DNA of 37,356 nucleotides. Source: Geobacter sp. UBA5735 (GTDB lineage: Bacteria; Desulfobacterota; Desulfuromonadia; Geobacterales; Geobacteraceae). The notes beneath the pieces are model-generated. The model saw only the letters and a list, made by a program, of their open reading frames with translations. It was not told the origin of the DNA and ran no database searches. Positions 9,574 to 17,039 of this stretch are shown piece after piece. The stretch is taken from NCBI GenBank assembly GCA_002419385.1, contig DIFZ01000023.1, forward strand, positions 1-37,356, given 5' to 3'. The translations under genes were made by a program, and so were the position numbers. Within the stretch, counting starts at the first letter, position 1. Each line of letters opens with the position of its first letter.

Positions 9574-10398
9574 ATGAGCACACATAGAGCAGGGATCATG
9601 ATTGCTGTCGCGCTCTTGAGCGTCATTGCCGGCGTGAGCGGAGCGCGTGCCGACGAGGGTAAACCGGCCGGCCCGGACCAGCCAAATATCGTCAAGCAGG
9701 CCAGCGCCCCCATATCGTCCATCATGCAGATCCGGCTGCAGGATTCGTATGTGCCGGAATTCACAGGGCTGGACGGCAACGGCAATACCTTTACGCTGGC
9801 CGTGACCATGCCGTTTCCCAAATATCGCCTGCTGCCGTTCCCGCAGCTTTCAATCTTGACCCTTCCGGCGGCGGTGACTGTTCCCGGCAAGGTAACCGGG
9901 CTCGGCGACCTGCGGTTCGTCGATATAGTCATTCTCCACTCGGGGGACAGGTTCATCTGGGGTGTCGGTCCGACGCTGGTGTTTCCGACAGCCGGCGAAC
10001 CGTGGACCGGCCAGGGCAAATGGCAGGCGGGTCCGGCCGCGCTTGCTGCTTTCGTGCCTGAAAAGTGGCTGCTGGGCGTTCTGGTGCAGAATCCGGTCTC
10101 ATTCGCCGGCGATAGCGTCCGGAAAGATGCGAACGCCATGATCCTCCAGCCCTTCGTCACCTATCAGCTGGGCAACGGTTGGTTCGTACGAACGCAGCCC
10201 CAGTTGTTCTTCAACTGGAAGACCGGCCGACAGACGCTGCCGATAGACCTGGGCGTGGGGCGCGTTTTCAGCATCGGCCGGCAACTGGTCAGCTGTTTCG
10301 TGCAGCCGTTCTGGAACATCACCAAGGATGTGCCCTCTCCGAAATACGGGATTACGGCCGGCGTGGCGTTCATTTATCCCGAATTCTGGAAAAGGTGA
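9574..10398 (+). CDS. exported outer-membrane beta-barrel protein of unknown function
   Basis: A 274-residue protein with a signal peptide (MIAVALLSVIAGVSGARA). The mature part shows alternating strands such as FTLAVTMPFPKYRLLPFPQLSILTLP, then LGDLRFVDIVILHSGDRFIWGVGPTLVFPTAG and WFVRTQPQLFFNWKTGRQTLPIDLGVGRVF, ending in AFIYPEFWKR. The WGVGPTLVFPT and LPIDLGVGRV elements recur in the frameshifted gene at 10787 (WGVGPVLLYPS and LPVNLMVAQM), so the two are probably diverged relatives encoding barrels of about 280 residues. Such proteins are often mislabelled neuromedin U-like in databases. The ATG has only a distant G-rich ribosome-binding site. It sits in the sulfatase cluster; the substrate is unknown. 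Confidence 0.75.
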   Translation: MSTHRAGIMIAVALLSVIAGVSGARADEGKPAGPDQPNIVKQASAPISSIMQIRLQDSYVPEFTGLDGNGNTFTLAVTMPFPKYRLLPFPQLSILTLPAAVTVPGKVTGLGDLRFVDIVILHSGDRFIWGVGPTLVFPTAGEPWTGQGKWQAGPAALAAFVPEKWLLGVLVQNPVSFAGDSVRKDANAMILQPFVTYQLGNGWFVRTQPQLFFNWKTGRQTLPIDLGVGRVFSIGRQLVSCFVQPFWNITKDVPSPKYGITAGVAFIYPEFWKR

Positions 10399-10532
10399 TA
10401 AGCTTGTATCAGTATCATGAACATCATCCACATCAATAATGGCGTGGCGGTCGAGTCCGGCCGGAGGGGACGATAAAATTCAAGTACGGAGGTGCGTTAT
10501 GGAGAGAGAATAGTAGGCGGATTGCAAAGCCG

Positions 10533-10721
10533 TTGGTTATCGCCTCGACGATGGCGCTGATTCTTTGTGTTGGTTTTTCCAGCCTGGCTGGGCCGGCCCG
10601 TCCCGCAAATCCCCGCGGCGTGGCTGATCCCCGCGGTGTGGCCGATCCCCGCGGTGTGGCTGACCCGAGAGGGCCCCTCGATCCCCGGGGACCACTTGAC
10701 CCGAGGAACCCTTACAAATAA
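10533..10721 (+). CDS. small secreted PRGVAD-repeat peptide, possible 5' frameshift
   Basis: A reading frame of about 62 residues with a signal-like segment (VIASTMALILCVGFSSLAGPA) and a mature region made almost only of six-residue repeats: three PRGVAD and two PRGPLD, ending PRNPYK. As written it must start at TTG 10533 or ATG 10551. A much better start, ATG at 10499 behind GGAGG, opens a frame that stops after four codons; removing one base in the GAGAGAGAA run would join it to this frame and add a basic n-region (NSRRIAKP). A one-base insertion or sequencing error is therefore likely. The gene lies between two barrel genes in a cluster that also encodes a radical SAM/SPASM enzyme. No function is known to me; it could be a structural repeat peptide or a modified peptide. 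Confidence 0.55.
   Translation: MVIASTMALILCVGFSSLAGPARPANPRGVADPRGVADPRGVADPRGPLDPRGPLDPRNPYK
10611..10700 (+). repeat. five tandem 18-bp coding repeats (PRGVAD/PRGPLD)
   Basis: Five successive 18-bp units encode PRGVAD, PRGVAD, PRGVAD, PRGPLD and PRGPLD. The first three units are nearly identical at the DNA level, while the last two share the protein pattern but use different codons. Selection therefore appears to act on the peptide and not only on recent DNA duplication. Confidence 0.9.
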
Positions 10722-10786
10722 AGCGGGTTTGAAAATCCGGGTTTGAAGAATCAAAAAATTCAGAGTTTAGACTATGGAGTCAACGC

Positions 10787-11625
10787 ATGAAAACCCCCGT
10801 TTGCGGAGGCAGCAACCATGCATCGAAGAGGAAGCGCATTATTGCTTTTGCGGGTATTGCGGCACTGCTGATAACAGTGCCTGTTCGAGCAGCGGATGGG
10901 CAGGACCAGCAGGCAGAACTGGCGAAGAAGCTGGCAAACCCGATAGCCTCGCTGATCAGCGTGCCGATCCAGAACAACTGGGACTTCGGCATCGGACCTG
11001 ACAGCGCGATGCAATACACTGTCAATATCCAGCCGGTCATCCCTTTCTCGATCAGCAAGGACTGGAACCTCATCACCCGCACGATTGTGCCGGTCATCCA
11101 CGCCGAATCGCCGGTACAGGGCGGAAACGACCGAAGCGGCTTGGGCGACATACTGCAGAGTTTCTTCTTTTCGCCCAAGGAACCGACAAGCAGCGGCTGG
11201 ATCTGGGGTGTGGGGCCGGTGCTGCTGTATCCCAGCGGCACCGACGGCCTGAGCGCGGACAAGTGGGGGGCAGGACCGACCGCAGTCGTCCTGAAGCAGC
11301 GAAACGGGTGGACGTACGGCCTGCTGGCCAATCACGTCTGGTCCTATGCCGGGTCGGGCCCTTCCTCGGTAAGCGCCACCTTTCTCCAGCCGTTCCTCTC
11401 CTATTCGCAAAGACGTACACGACGTTCGGATTGAATACCGAATCAACCTACGACTGGCATGGAGACCAGTGGACGCTGCCGGTGAATCTCATGGTAGCGC
11501 AAATGCTGAAGGTCGGCGGTATGCCGTTGCAGCTGCAGCTCGGAGGACGCATTTATGCCGACAAACCCGACGGAGGCCCTGACTGGGGGATCCGTTTTGC
11601 CGTGACGTTTCTCTTCCCGAAGTGA
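10787..11625 (+). pseudogene. outer-membrane beta-barrel protein, frameshifted near 11407
   Basis: Two overlapping frames together encode one exported barrel of about 279 residues. The 5' part starts at the ATG at 10787 (GGAG upstream), has a signal peptide ending near RAADG, and continues through ELAKKLANPIASLISVPIQ, a typical neuromedin-U-like (misnamed) bacterial barrel motif, to FLQPFLSYS. The 3' part resumes in another frame with KTYTTFGLNTESTYDW and ends in AVTFLFPK. Inserting one base between 11407 and 11408 restores the whole protein. Without that it ends prematurely at 11434 and loses the last strands. Whether the lesion is real or a sequencing error cannot be told here. It is related to the barrel at 9574 and lies 8 bp before the sulfatase maturase gene. 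Confidence 0.82.
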
Positions 11626-11632
11626 GATAAAC

Positions 11633-12928
11633 ATGAATGCCGGACAGAAAAAGAATCAATCAGACCATGTCGCTCAAGGCATCCACGTTGTCGCCAAGCC
11701 CATAGGGCCGGCGTGTAACCTCGACTGTGCTTATTGCTTCTACCTGGAGAAGCAGGCGCTATACAGTGCAGGCGAGGAGTTCCGGATGCCGGACGAGGTC
11801 CTTTCCACTTTCATCAGGAGCTATATAAATGCACAGCCTACCCCGGCTGTCGAATTTGTCTGGCAGGGGGGCGAGCCGACCCTGCTGGGAATCGAATTCT
11901 CCAAGCGGGTTGTCGAGTTGCAGCGACCCTATACCGGGCGCAAAACTATTACCAATTCCCTGCAGACCAACGGCACCCTGCTGGATGACGAATGGTGCGG
12001 TTTCCTGAAACAGCACGATTTCATGGTGGGCATCAGCCTGGATGGGCCACGGGAGATTCATGACCGTTACCGCCGCGACCGCGCCGGGAACGGCACATTC
12101 GATTCAGTGATGCGCGGGCTGAAGCTGTTGAGGAAACATGGGGTTCAGTTCAACGTCATGGCCAGCGTTGCCCGGGAGACCGCAGCGAGACCACTGGACG
12201 TCTACCGCTTCTTCAAGGACGAAGGTGTGGAGTTCATCCAGTTCGCACCCCTCATCGAGCGCCTTCCCGAAGACTCAACCAGGAAACTGGGTCTGAGTCT
12301 TGCCGCTCCGGCTGTGCTGGACGGGCAGGAACGGAACAGGGAAGTTACCCCGTGGACGGTGGTCCCGGAGGAATACGGGGATTTTCTGGTCGCGATCTAC
12401 GAGGAGTGGGTCCGTCATGATGTCGGCAAGATCTTTGTCATGAACTTCGAGTGGGCGCTCAATGCCTGGATCGGCAACCCCTCACCGGTCTGCACTCATG
12501 CCCGGCAGTGTGGCCGTTCGGTCGTGCTGGAGCATAACGGCGACGTGTTTGCCTGCGACCACTATGTCTATCCGGACTACCGGCTCGGCACTATCCTGAG
12601 TGACGACCTGGCCTGCATGGTCGAAAATTCTACCGGGTCGGGTTTCGGCGTGCACAAGGAATCGGCCCTGCCCGAGTGGTGTGGAAAATGCGAGGTGCTG
12701 GCAGCCTGTCGGGGTGGGTGTCCCAAGCACCGCTTCATGGAGACCTGTCGCTCCGAACCGGGACTGCATTACCTGTGCGCGGGGTACAAGAAGTTCTTCC
12801 GGCATATCCGCAAGTACCTGCGGGTGCTGGCCACACTGCTTGAGAACGGGCTCCCTCCTTCCTACGTGATGGATGCGGTAAAAGGGCCGCTGGTGATCAG
12901 GCAGGGTCAGGTTGTTTCGAGCAGATAG
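11633..12928 (+). CDS. anaerobic sulfatase-maturating enzyme (radical SAM/SPASM)
   Basis: A 431-residue radical SAM enzyme. The SAM-binding 4Fe-4S cluster motif is C28-x3-C32-x2-C35, followed by WQGGEPTLLG, TNGTLLDDEW and GISLDGPREIHDRYR, all typical of anSMEs. The C-terminal SPASM region carries CTHARQCGR, the diagnostic NGDVFACDHYVYPDYRLG element and further Cys in CGKCEVLAACRGGCPKHR, for two auxiliary 4Fe-4S clusters. anSMEs oxidise an active-site Cys or Ser of sulfatases to formylglycine in the cytoplasm without oxygen. The expected client is the Ser-type sulfatase in the same cluster (5375-8353). The start at 11633 is 7 bp after the preceding barrel frame, with a weak ribosome-binding site. 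The frame is intact even though its likely client and an adjacent gene are broken. Confidence 0.93.
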   Translation: MNAGQKKNQSDHVAQGIHVVAKPIGPACNLDCAYCFYLEKQALYSAGEEFRMPDEVLSTFIRSYINAQPTPAVEFVWQGGEPTLLGIEFSKRVVELQRPYTGRKTITNSLQTNGTLLDDEWCGFLKQHDFMVGISLDGPREIHDRYRRDRAGNGTFDSVMRGLKLLRKHGVQFNVMASVARETAARPLDVYRFFKDEGVEFIQFAPLIERLPEDSTRKLGLSLAAPAVLDGQERNREVTPWTVVPEEYGDFLVAIYEEWVRHDVGKIFVMNFEWALNAWIGNPSPVCTHARQCGRSVVLEHNGDVFACDHYVYPDYRLGTILSDDLACMVENSTGSGFGVHKESALPEWCGKCEVLAACRGGCPKHRFMETCRSEPGLHYLCAGYKKFFRHIRKYLRVLATLLENGLPPSYVMDAVKGPLVIRQGQVVSSR

Positions 12929-12945
12929 TATCAAAAGGAGGAGAG

Positions 12946-13434
12946 ATGACAGGACAGGGTTCTCGCATCGCTACCGGATCCATTTCGCGTTCAGTCCGGT
13001 ACTGTGATTTCGGGCATAGAATCAGGCTGATTCTCCTCATTCTGGCAGTCGCAGTGTTCAACACCGTATGGGCGCCATTTCCGATCACGGGAGCAGTGCC
13101 GGTTGAAGCCGCCCAATCCCGGGGGGGCGACATCCAGCGGCTGGCAGGGCGTTGGATCCGGCCCGATGGGGGGTATTTGCTGGAGCTGAGCGATATCAAG
13201 AAGGACGGCAGCTTGAAGGCCGCCTACTTCAACCCTCGTCCGATCAATGTATCCCGCGCGGAGTTTCGCCGCACAAAAGCCACAATGAGTATTTTTGTCG
13301 AGCTGCGCGACGCCAACTACCCGGGTTCAAAATACAGCCTCCGGTACGACCCTGCGTCCGACCGTCTGAAAGGGACCTATTTCCAGGCGGTTGAAAAGCA
13401 GAGCTATGACGTCGAGTTCGTGAGGATGCAATGA
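12946..13434 (+). CDS. small exported protein of unknown function
   Basis: A 162-residue protein. The ATG at 12946 follows a strong AGGAGGAG. The first 55 residues contain a basic stretch and one hydrophobic segment (LILLILAVAVFNTVWAPF) ending near VEAAQS, consistent with a long signal peptide or an anchor. The mature part of about 105 residues is predicted mainly beta, including LAGRWIRPDGGYLLELSDI, SLKAAYFNPRPINVSRAEF and RLKGTYFQAVEKQSYDVEFVRM. This looks like a small lipocalin-like or META-like sheet protein, but I cannot place it in a named family. It lies 17 bp after the maturase gene. Confidence 0.75.
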   Translation: MTGQGSRIATGSISRSVRYCDFGHRIRLILLILAVAVFNTVWAPFPITGAVPVEAAQSRGGDIQRLAGRWIRPDGGYLLELSDIKKDGSLKAAYFNPRPINVSRAEFRRTKATMSIFVELRDANYPGSKYSLRYDPASDRLKGTYFQAVEKQSYDVEFVRMQ

Positions 13435-13525
13435 TATCAGCCATGTGGCTGCTCCCAGAACCATCGAACTGTTCGAAACAGGCATGATCCCCTGAATACC
13501 GCAGGAACTCGAAAGGAGTAAGAGT

Positions 13526-14341
13526 ATGAAAGCAAAAGCATTTTTACTTATGACTGCTGGGTTCGTCTTCTCTGCCATGCTGGCGGGAACGCCCGTCAAA
13601 GCCAAGGAACCAGGCCCTGCCGATGACGGGAAAAGCGCGGAGCAGGCAAAGTCCGTAATGAAGCGTATGGCTGATTATCTGTCTCAGGCGAAACGCTTCA
13701 GTGTAACGGTTGACACCGGGTTCGACGCAGTGCAGGAATTCGGCCAGAAAATAGAGTTCGGCGAAACCCGCAAGATAGTGATCAGCCGACCGGACCGCCT
13801 TCGCATCGATGCCACGAAACGCGACGGGTCGCAGAGCCAGATGATCTTCGACGGGAAGGAGATCGTACTTTCCTTTGCCAGGGAAAATGTCTATGCAACC
13901 GAGGCACGCCCCGGAACTGTTGACCAGGCAGTCGAGTATTTCACCAATGACCTCGACATGCGTCTGCCGCTGGCTGAGATGCTGTCCAGCAAACTGGCTG
14001 AGGTGTTGCCGGATCTGGTGCGCGAAGCAGCCTACGTGGAGAAATCGTTCGTCGCCGGCATTCCCTGTGATCACGTCGCCTTCCGGGGGGACGAGGCGGA
14101 CCTGCAACTGTGGGTCGCCCAAGGGGCAAAACCTCTTGTGCAACGGCTCGTGATCACCTATAGACGGATCGATGGACGGCCGCAGTTCTGGGCACAGTTC
14201 AGCAACTGGGATTTTGCGCCGAAAGTCAACGATTCCCTGTTTGTATTCAAACCGCCCACGGGCGCTGCGAAAATCGTTTTTGCTCCCAAGTTGATGACGC
14301 AGCCCGGGGGAGATGTGACGAAAGAAGGTAAATTGCCATGA
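13526..14341 (+). CDS. DUF2092-family exported protein
   Basis: A 271-residue protein with a Sec signal peptide ending near VKA and a strong ribosome-binding site (AAAGGAG). The mature region matches the DUF2092 pattern: an N-terminal helix (AKSVMKRMADYLSQAKRFSVTVDTGFD), the SRPDRLRIDATKRDG strand pair, a DGKEIVLSFARENVYA segment, then CDHVAFRGDEADLQLWVAQG and a C-terminal FVFKPPTGAAKI. The fold is probably LolA/LolB-like, a barrel that binds hydrophobic molecules, but no activity is established. Its stop overlaps the start of the next gene (ATGA), implying translational coupling with the Gly/Gln-rich protein. Confidence 0.88.
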   Translation: MKAKAFLLMTAGFVFSAMLAGTPVKAKEPGPADDGKSAEQAKSVMKRMADYLSQAKRFSVTVDTGFDAVQEFGQKIEFGETRKIVISRPDRLRIDATKRDGSQSQMIFDGKEIVLSFARENVYATEARPGTVDQAVEYFTNDLDMRLPLAEMLSSKLAEVLPDLVREAAYVEKSFVAGIPCDHVAFRGDEADLQLWVAQGAKPLVQRLVITYRRIDGRPQFWAQFSNWDFAPKVNDSLFVFKPPTGAAKIVFAPKLMTQPGGDVTKEGKLP

Positions 14342-15045
14342 GAGAGAAAAGATGGATACAACGGACGGCTTGCCTGGGAGTGGTCCTGATGGGAGTTTTT
14401 GCCGCTGCGCACGTTGATGCCGCCCGTGGCGGTGGCGGTGGTGGTGGCGGCCGTGGAGGTGGTGGCGGTGGTGGCGGTATTTCAAGAAGCAGCGCCGCCA
14501 GCAGCGGGAATATGGGCGGTGGCGGCGGCAGCCGTTCCCAGGCCACTGCTGCCGGCCGTGGCAGCATGCAGTCGAGCCGACAGGCCGGCGCTCAGACGTC
14601 GCAGACGGGTCGCACCAGTACTCAGGCCGGTCAGCAATCCTCAGCTCGAGCATCGAATACCGCAGCGTCAACGCCATCGAGCGCCGAGTCGCGGCAGGGG
14701 CAACGGCAAGAGTCCTCACAAGAGAAGCAACAGAGTCGGCAGGATTACGGACAACAGAAGCAAGAGAGTCGACAAGACTACGGACAACAGCAGCAAGATA
14801 ACCGGCAGGATTTCGCAAACGACTACGATGATTACCATCACGGCTACTATGGACGCCCTGCGGCTGTTGCGACTGGAATTGTCATCGGCTCAACCATTAC
14901 GGCGGCTGCGTTCGCCTCGATGTCGGCTCCCAAGACTACCGTTGTAGTGGCCGGTGTAACCTATTACCAGGTCGGGTCGACCTGGTACAAGCCTGTGGCT
15001 CAAGGGAGTTCGGTGACTTATGTAGTTGTCAATCCGCCGCAATAA
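14338..15045 (+). CDS. exported Gly-rich/Gln-rich low-complexity protein with a beta C-terminal domain
   Basis: A 235-residue protein with a signal peptide (CLGVVLMGVFAAAHVDA). After cleavage come long Gly runs (residues about 31-46), a Ser/Ala/Thr/Gln-rich region, and a Gln/Arg repeat in which SRQDYGQQ recurs at 11-residue spacing (about residues 132-160). A hydrophobic stretch (AAVATGIVIGSTITAAAF) follows, then a compact C-terminal domain with VAGVTYYQVGSTWYKPV and VTYVVVNPP, similar to the DUF6515-like endings of other Gly-rich envelope proteins. It overlaps the DUF2092 gene by 4 bp and is the last gene of the plus-strand cluster, which ends at the hairpin at 15096. The role is unknown; it may be a surface or matrix protein. 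Confidence 0.82.
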   Translation: MREKRWIQRTACLGVVLMGVFAAAHVDAARGGGGGGGGRGGGGGGGGISRSSAASSGNMGGGGGSRSQATAAGRGSMQSSRQAGAQTSQTGRTSTQAGQQSSARASNTAASTPSSAESRQGQRQESSQEKQQSRQDYGQQKQESRQDYGQQQQDNRQDFANDYDDYHHGYYGRPAAVATGIVIGSTITAAAFASMSAPKTTVVVAGVTYYQVGSTWYKPVAQGSSVTYVVVNPPQ

Positions 15046-15095
15046 GGACCAGCAATAACCGACTGATTTTGTGCCTGTTGTGGATAGGAATATAG

Positions 15096-15125
15096 AATGC
15101 CGGCGTCTTCATCGACGCCGGCATT
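15096..15125. terminator. 12-bp perfect hairpin between convergent genes
   Basis: AATGCCGGCGTC and its exact complement flank a 6-nt loop. It sits between the end of the plus-strand sulfatase cluster (15045) and the end of the minus-strand VWA cluster (15219), where a bidirectional terminator is expected. The T-tract after it is weak on both strands, so it may act with Rho or as a 3'-end stabiliser. Confidence 0.65.
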
Positions 15126-15218
15126 TGCAGGTGATCTCAAGGGCACTACCGGCCTGGCCGGTTCGCCTCCCGTTTGCCGCTCCGTTCCGCCACATGCTGC
15201 GTGCAGTGGCCGGCAGTC

Positions 15219-16232
15219 TCAGCGGCCGGCGAGCAAGCCAAGCAGGAAAAATACCAAGGCGGCACAGAGCACTGCCGGAGACAGGTCGAACCATGCAGGT
15301 TCTATGACTTTGGTATATTCGAAGGTTGAAGCGCGCTTTACGATGGCGTCAACCAGGCGGTTCTCGATGTTTTCATCGCGCGCATGAAAGTAGCTTCCCC
15401 CGGTCATGCCGGCGATACCTTGCAATGTTTCCTGTTCCAGTCCCGTTTTCAGGTAGGCCCCGTCGGCGTCCTGGTAATAGTCCACTATGTTGGTCCCCCC
15501 AGCATCCCTGATGGGGATCAGCGAGCTTCGCGCCATGCCGGCGCCAATCGTGTAGATGGCGATCCCCTGGGCTGCGGCACGCTGCGCAGCCTCGTAAACC
15601 GGCGATTTGTCGTCGCTGATGTCCTCGCCGTCCGAAATGATGATGACCGTTTTGAATGTTGTGCGGGAAGTGCCCTCAAACAGGGAAACACCGGTTGCAA
15701 TCGCCTGGGCCAGATCGCTGCCGGGAATGGCGATTGTTGCATCATTGAAGTGCTTCAGGATGTACTGGCAGTATCCATAGTCGGTGGTCAGCGGGATGAT
15801 CGGCACACCTTTCCTGGCAAACATGAAGACACCGGCACGTTCCCCCCGCAGTGCGGTGATGATATTGAGGGCACAATAGCGTGCGCGGTTCAGGCGGTTC
15901 GGTATGGCAAAGAGCTTCCTGCCTTCTTCGGGGACCAGTTCATCTTCCGCCAGCATCGATTTCGATACATCGATGCCGATCACGACATCAATGCCGCTGC
16001 GTTTGAAGACGATCCTGTCGTACTGGGCCCGGGGCCCGGCCAGGGAAAAAATTGCCGCACCCAGCGCAAGGCTCAGGAACAGGGTCGAAACGATGACGGG
16101 AGCGCGCCGTTTTTTCCTGTGGGCAAACCGGTACAGCCACGTGCCGGCCTTCTTATGGGAAATGAACGCACAATACAGGAAACAGGGAATCACCAGCAAC
16201 AGCCACAAGTAGCCGCCATTTTCCAGATTCAT
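15219..16232 (-). CDS. membrane-anchored VWA-domain protein, MxaL/BatB-like
   Basis: The protein has 337 residues from the ATG at 16232. An upstream TTG at 16277 is possible, but the Met start puts the first membrane segment (YLWLLLVIPCFLYCAFI) at the N-terminus as in BatA/BatB/MxaL proteins. A second membrane segment (residues about 46-66) precedes a VWA domain with the MIDAS motif DVSKS (88-92), a conserved Thr in PLTTDYG and a VIIISDGED strand. A last hydrophobic segment (PAVLCAALVFFLLGLLAG) anchors the C-terminus, so the VWA domain should face the periplasm. By gene order it occupies the mxaL position after the mxaK-like gene. MxaL helps activate or load Ca2+ into methanol dehydrogenase in methylotrophs. 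The client here is unknown. Confidence 0.85.
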   Translation of the reverse strand: MNLENGGYLWLLLVIPCFLYCAFISHKKAGTWLYRFAHRKKRRAPVIVSTLFLSLALGAAIFSLAGPRAQYDRIVFKRSGIDVVIGIDVSKSMLAEDELVPEEGRKLFAIPNRLNRARYCALNIITALRGERAGVFMFARKGVPIIPLTTDYGYCQYILKHFNDATIAIPGSDLAQAIATGVSLFEGTSRTTFKTVIIISDGEDISDDKSPVYEAAQRAAAQGIAIYTIGAGMARSSLIPIRDAGGTNIVDYYQDADGAYLKTGLEQETLQGIAGMTGGSYFHARDENIENRLVDAIVKRASTFEYTKVIEPAWFDLSPAVLCAALVFFLLGLLAGR

Positions 16233-16277
16233 GGCAGGTGAGCCTCTCGAAAAAAGTGCCAGCAGGAAAGCGGTCAA

Positions 16278-17036
16278 TTATTTTTCAACTCTCGTTTCTA
16301 CGGGCTCGCCAGGGGCGTACCCTCCCATTTCGGGCATCAGCGTCTCGAGGTTTTCCTTGAGCACCTGGTTCCTTTCCGTGTCTGACATGGCAACCTCGTA
16401 CTTCTTGACGTATTCCTCCCCGTTCAGCATCTCGAAATTCCAGCGGGGAATGTTTCGCTGCAACGGCGGCACGCCGGCTTTGTCAACAGCTTCGATTGCA
16501 GCCTTGTAATTTGTCAGCGCGTCACGCATGACGCCTTGCGCTTTCTCCGCACTCTGCTCATTTTCGAGCATGATGAAAGCGGTAAGCACTTTTGCCGAGC
16601 CAGCCGCATTGTATGTCTGCCACTGGATATCCGGACGAAGCGATGCTGTATCTGCCTGCATGCTGCCGCACCGGTCAAGCATCTCATCAAGCAGAGTTTT
16701 GAGCCGCACGCTGTAAATGCCTGTCTTGTCCTGCAGATCGACATTGCTTTTGGCTCTCTGCAGGTAGTTCAGAAGCTCCAGTGCAATCCGCCACTGTCGT
16801 TGCAGGATTCGCAGCTGAATTTCCGGGAACATCGGCTGCAGCTTTTTATAGGCGGCAACGGCGGCGCCGTCATCCGCGATGGCGTCCGCTTTCTGCAGCT
16901 CCTGCTGGAGGAGCCTGATGCCCGCTTCCCGATCTTCAACGGCACGGTACCGGCCGATACTGTAAAAGCCCAGCAGCGTGAAACCGGCAGACAAGAGAAT
17001 GATGACTGATATGCTCAAGCAGTTTTTGATTTTCAT
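16278..17036 (-). CDS. membrane-anchored periplasmic helical protein in the MxaK position
   Basis: A 252-residue protein with one N-terminal membrane segment (ISVIILLSAGFTLLGFYSI) and a long helical, presumably periplasmic region that includes AAYKKLQPMFPEIQLRILQRQWRIALELLNYLQRA. It lies between two VWA genes, 3 bp after the first and directly before the second, which is the mxaK position in the mxaRSACKL order. MxaK itself is poorly characterised and sequence conservation is low, so I assign it by context and topology, not by motif. Its C-terminal tail is acidic and Gly/Pro-rich. Confidence 0.7.
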   Translation of the reverse strand: MKIKNCLSISVIILLSAGFTLLGFYSIGRYRAVEDREAGIRLLQQELQKADAIADDGAAVAAYKKLQPMFPEIQLRILQRQWRIALELLNYLQRAKSNVDLQDKTGIYSVRLKTLLDEMLDRCGSMQADTASLRPDIQWQTYNAAGSAKVLTAFIMLENEQSAEKAQGVMRDALTNYKAAIEAVDKAGVPPLQRNIPRWNFEMLNGEEYVKKYEVAMSDTERNQVLKENLETLMPEMGGYAPGEPVETRVEK

Positions 17037-17039
17037 CGG

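Noticed and set aside
11633..12928. Radical SAM enzyme as a GRRM-type maturase of the Gly-rich or PRG-repeat peptide
   Set aside because: The CDHYVYPDYRLG element and overall layout are those of sulfatase maturases, and a Ser-type sulfatase is in the same cluster. A peptide substrate is kept only as a speculative finding.
13544..14818. Minus-strand open frame of 424 codons opposite the DUF2092 and Gly-rich genes
   Set aside because: It is antisense to two genes with signal peptides and good start signals, and its His/Arg-rich stretch is the reverse of the Gly codon runs.
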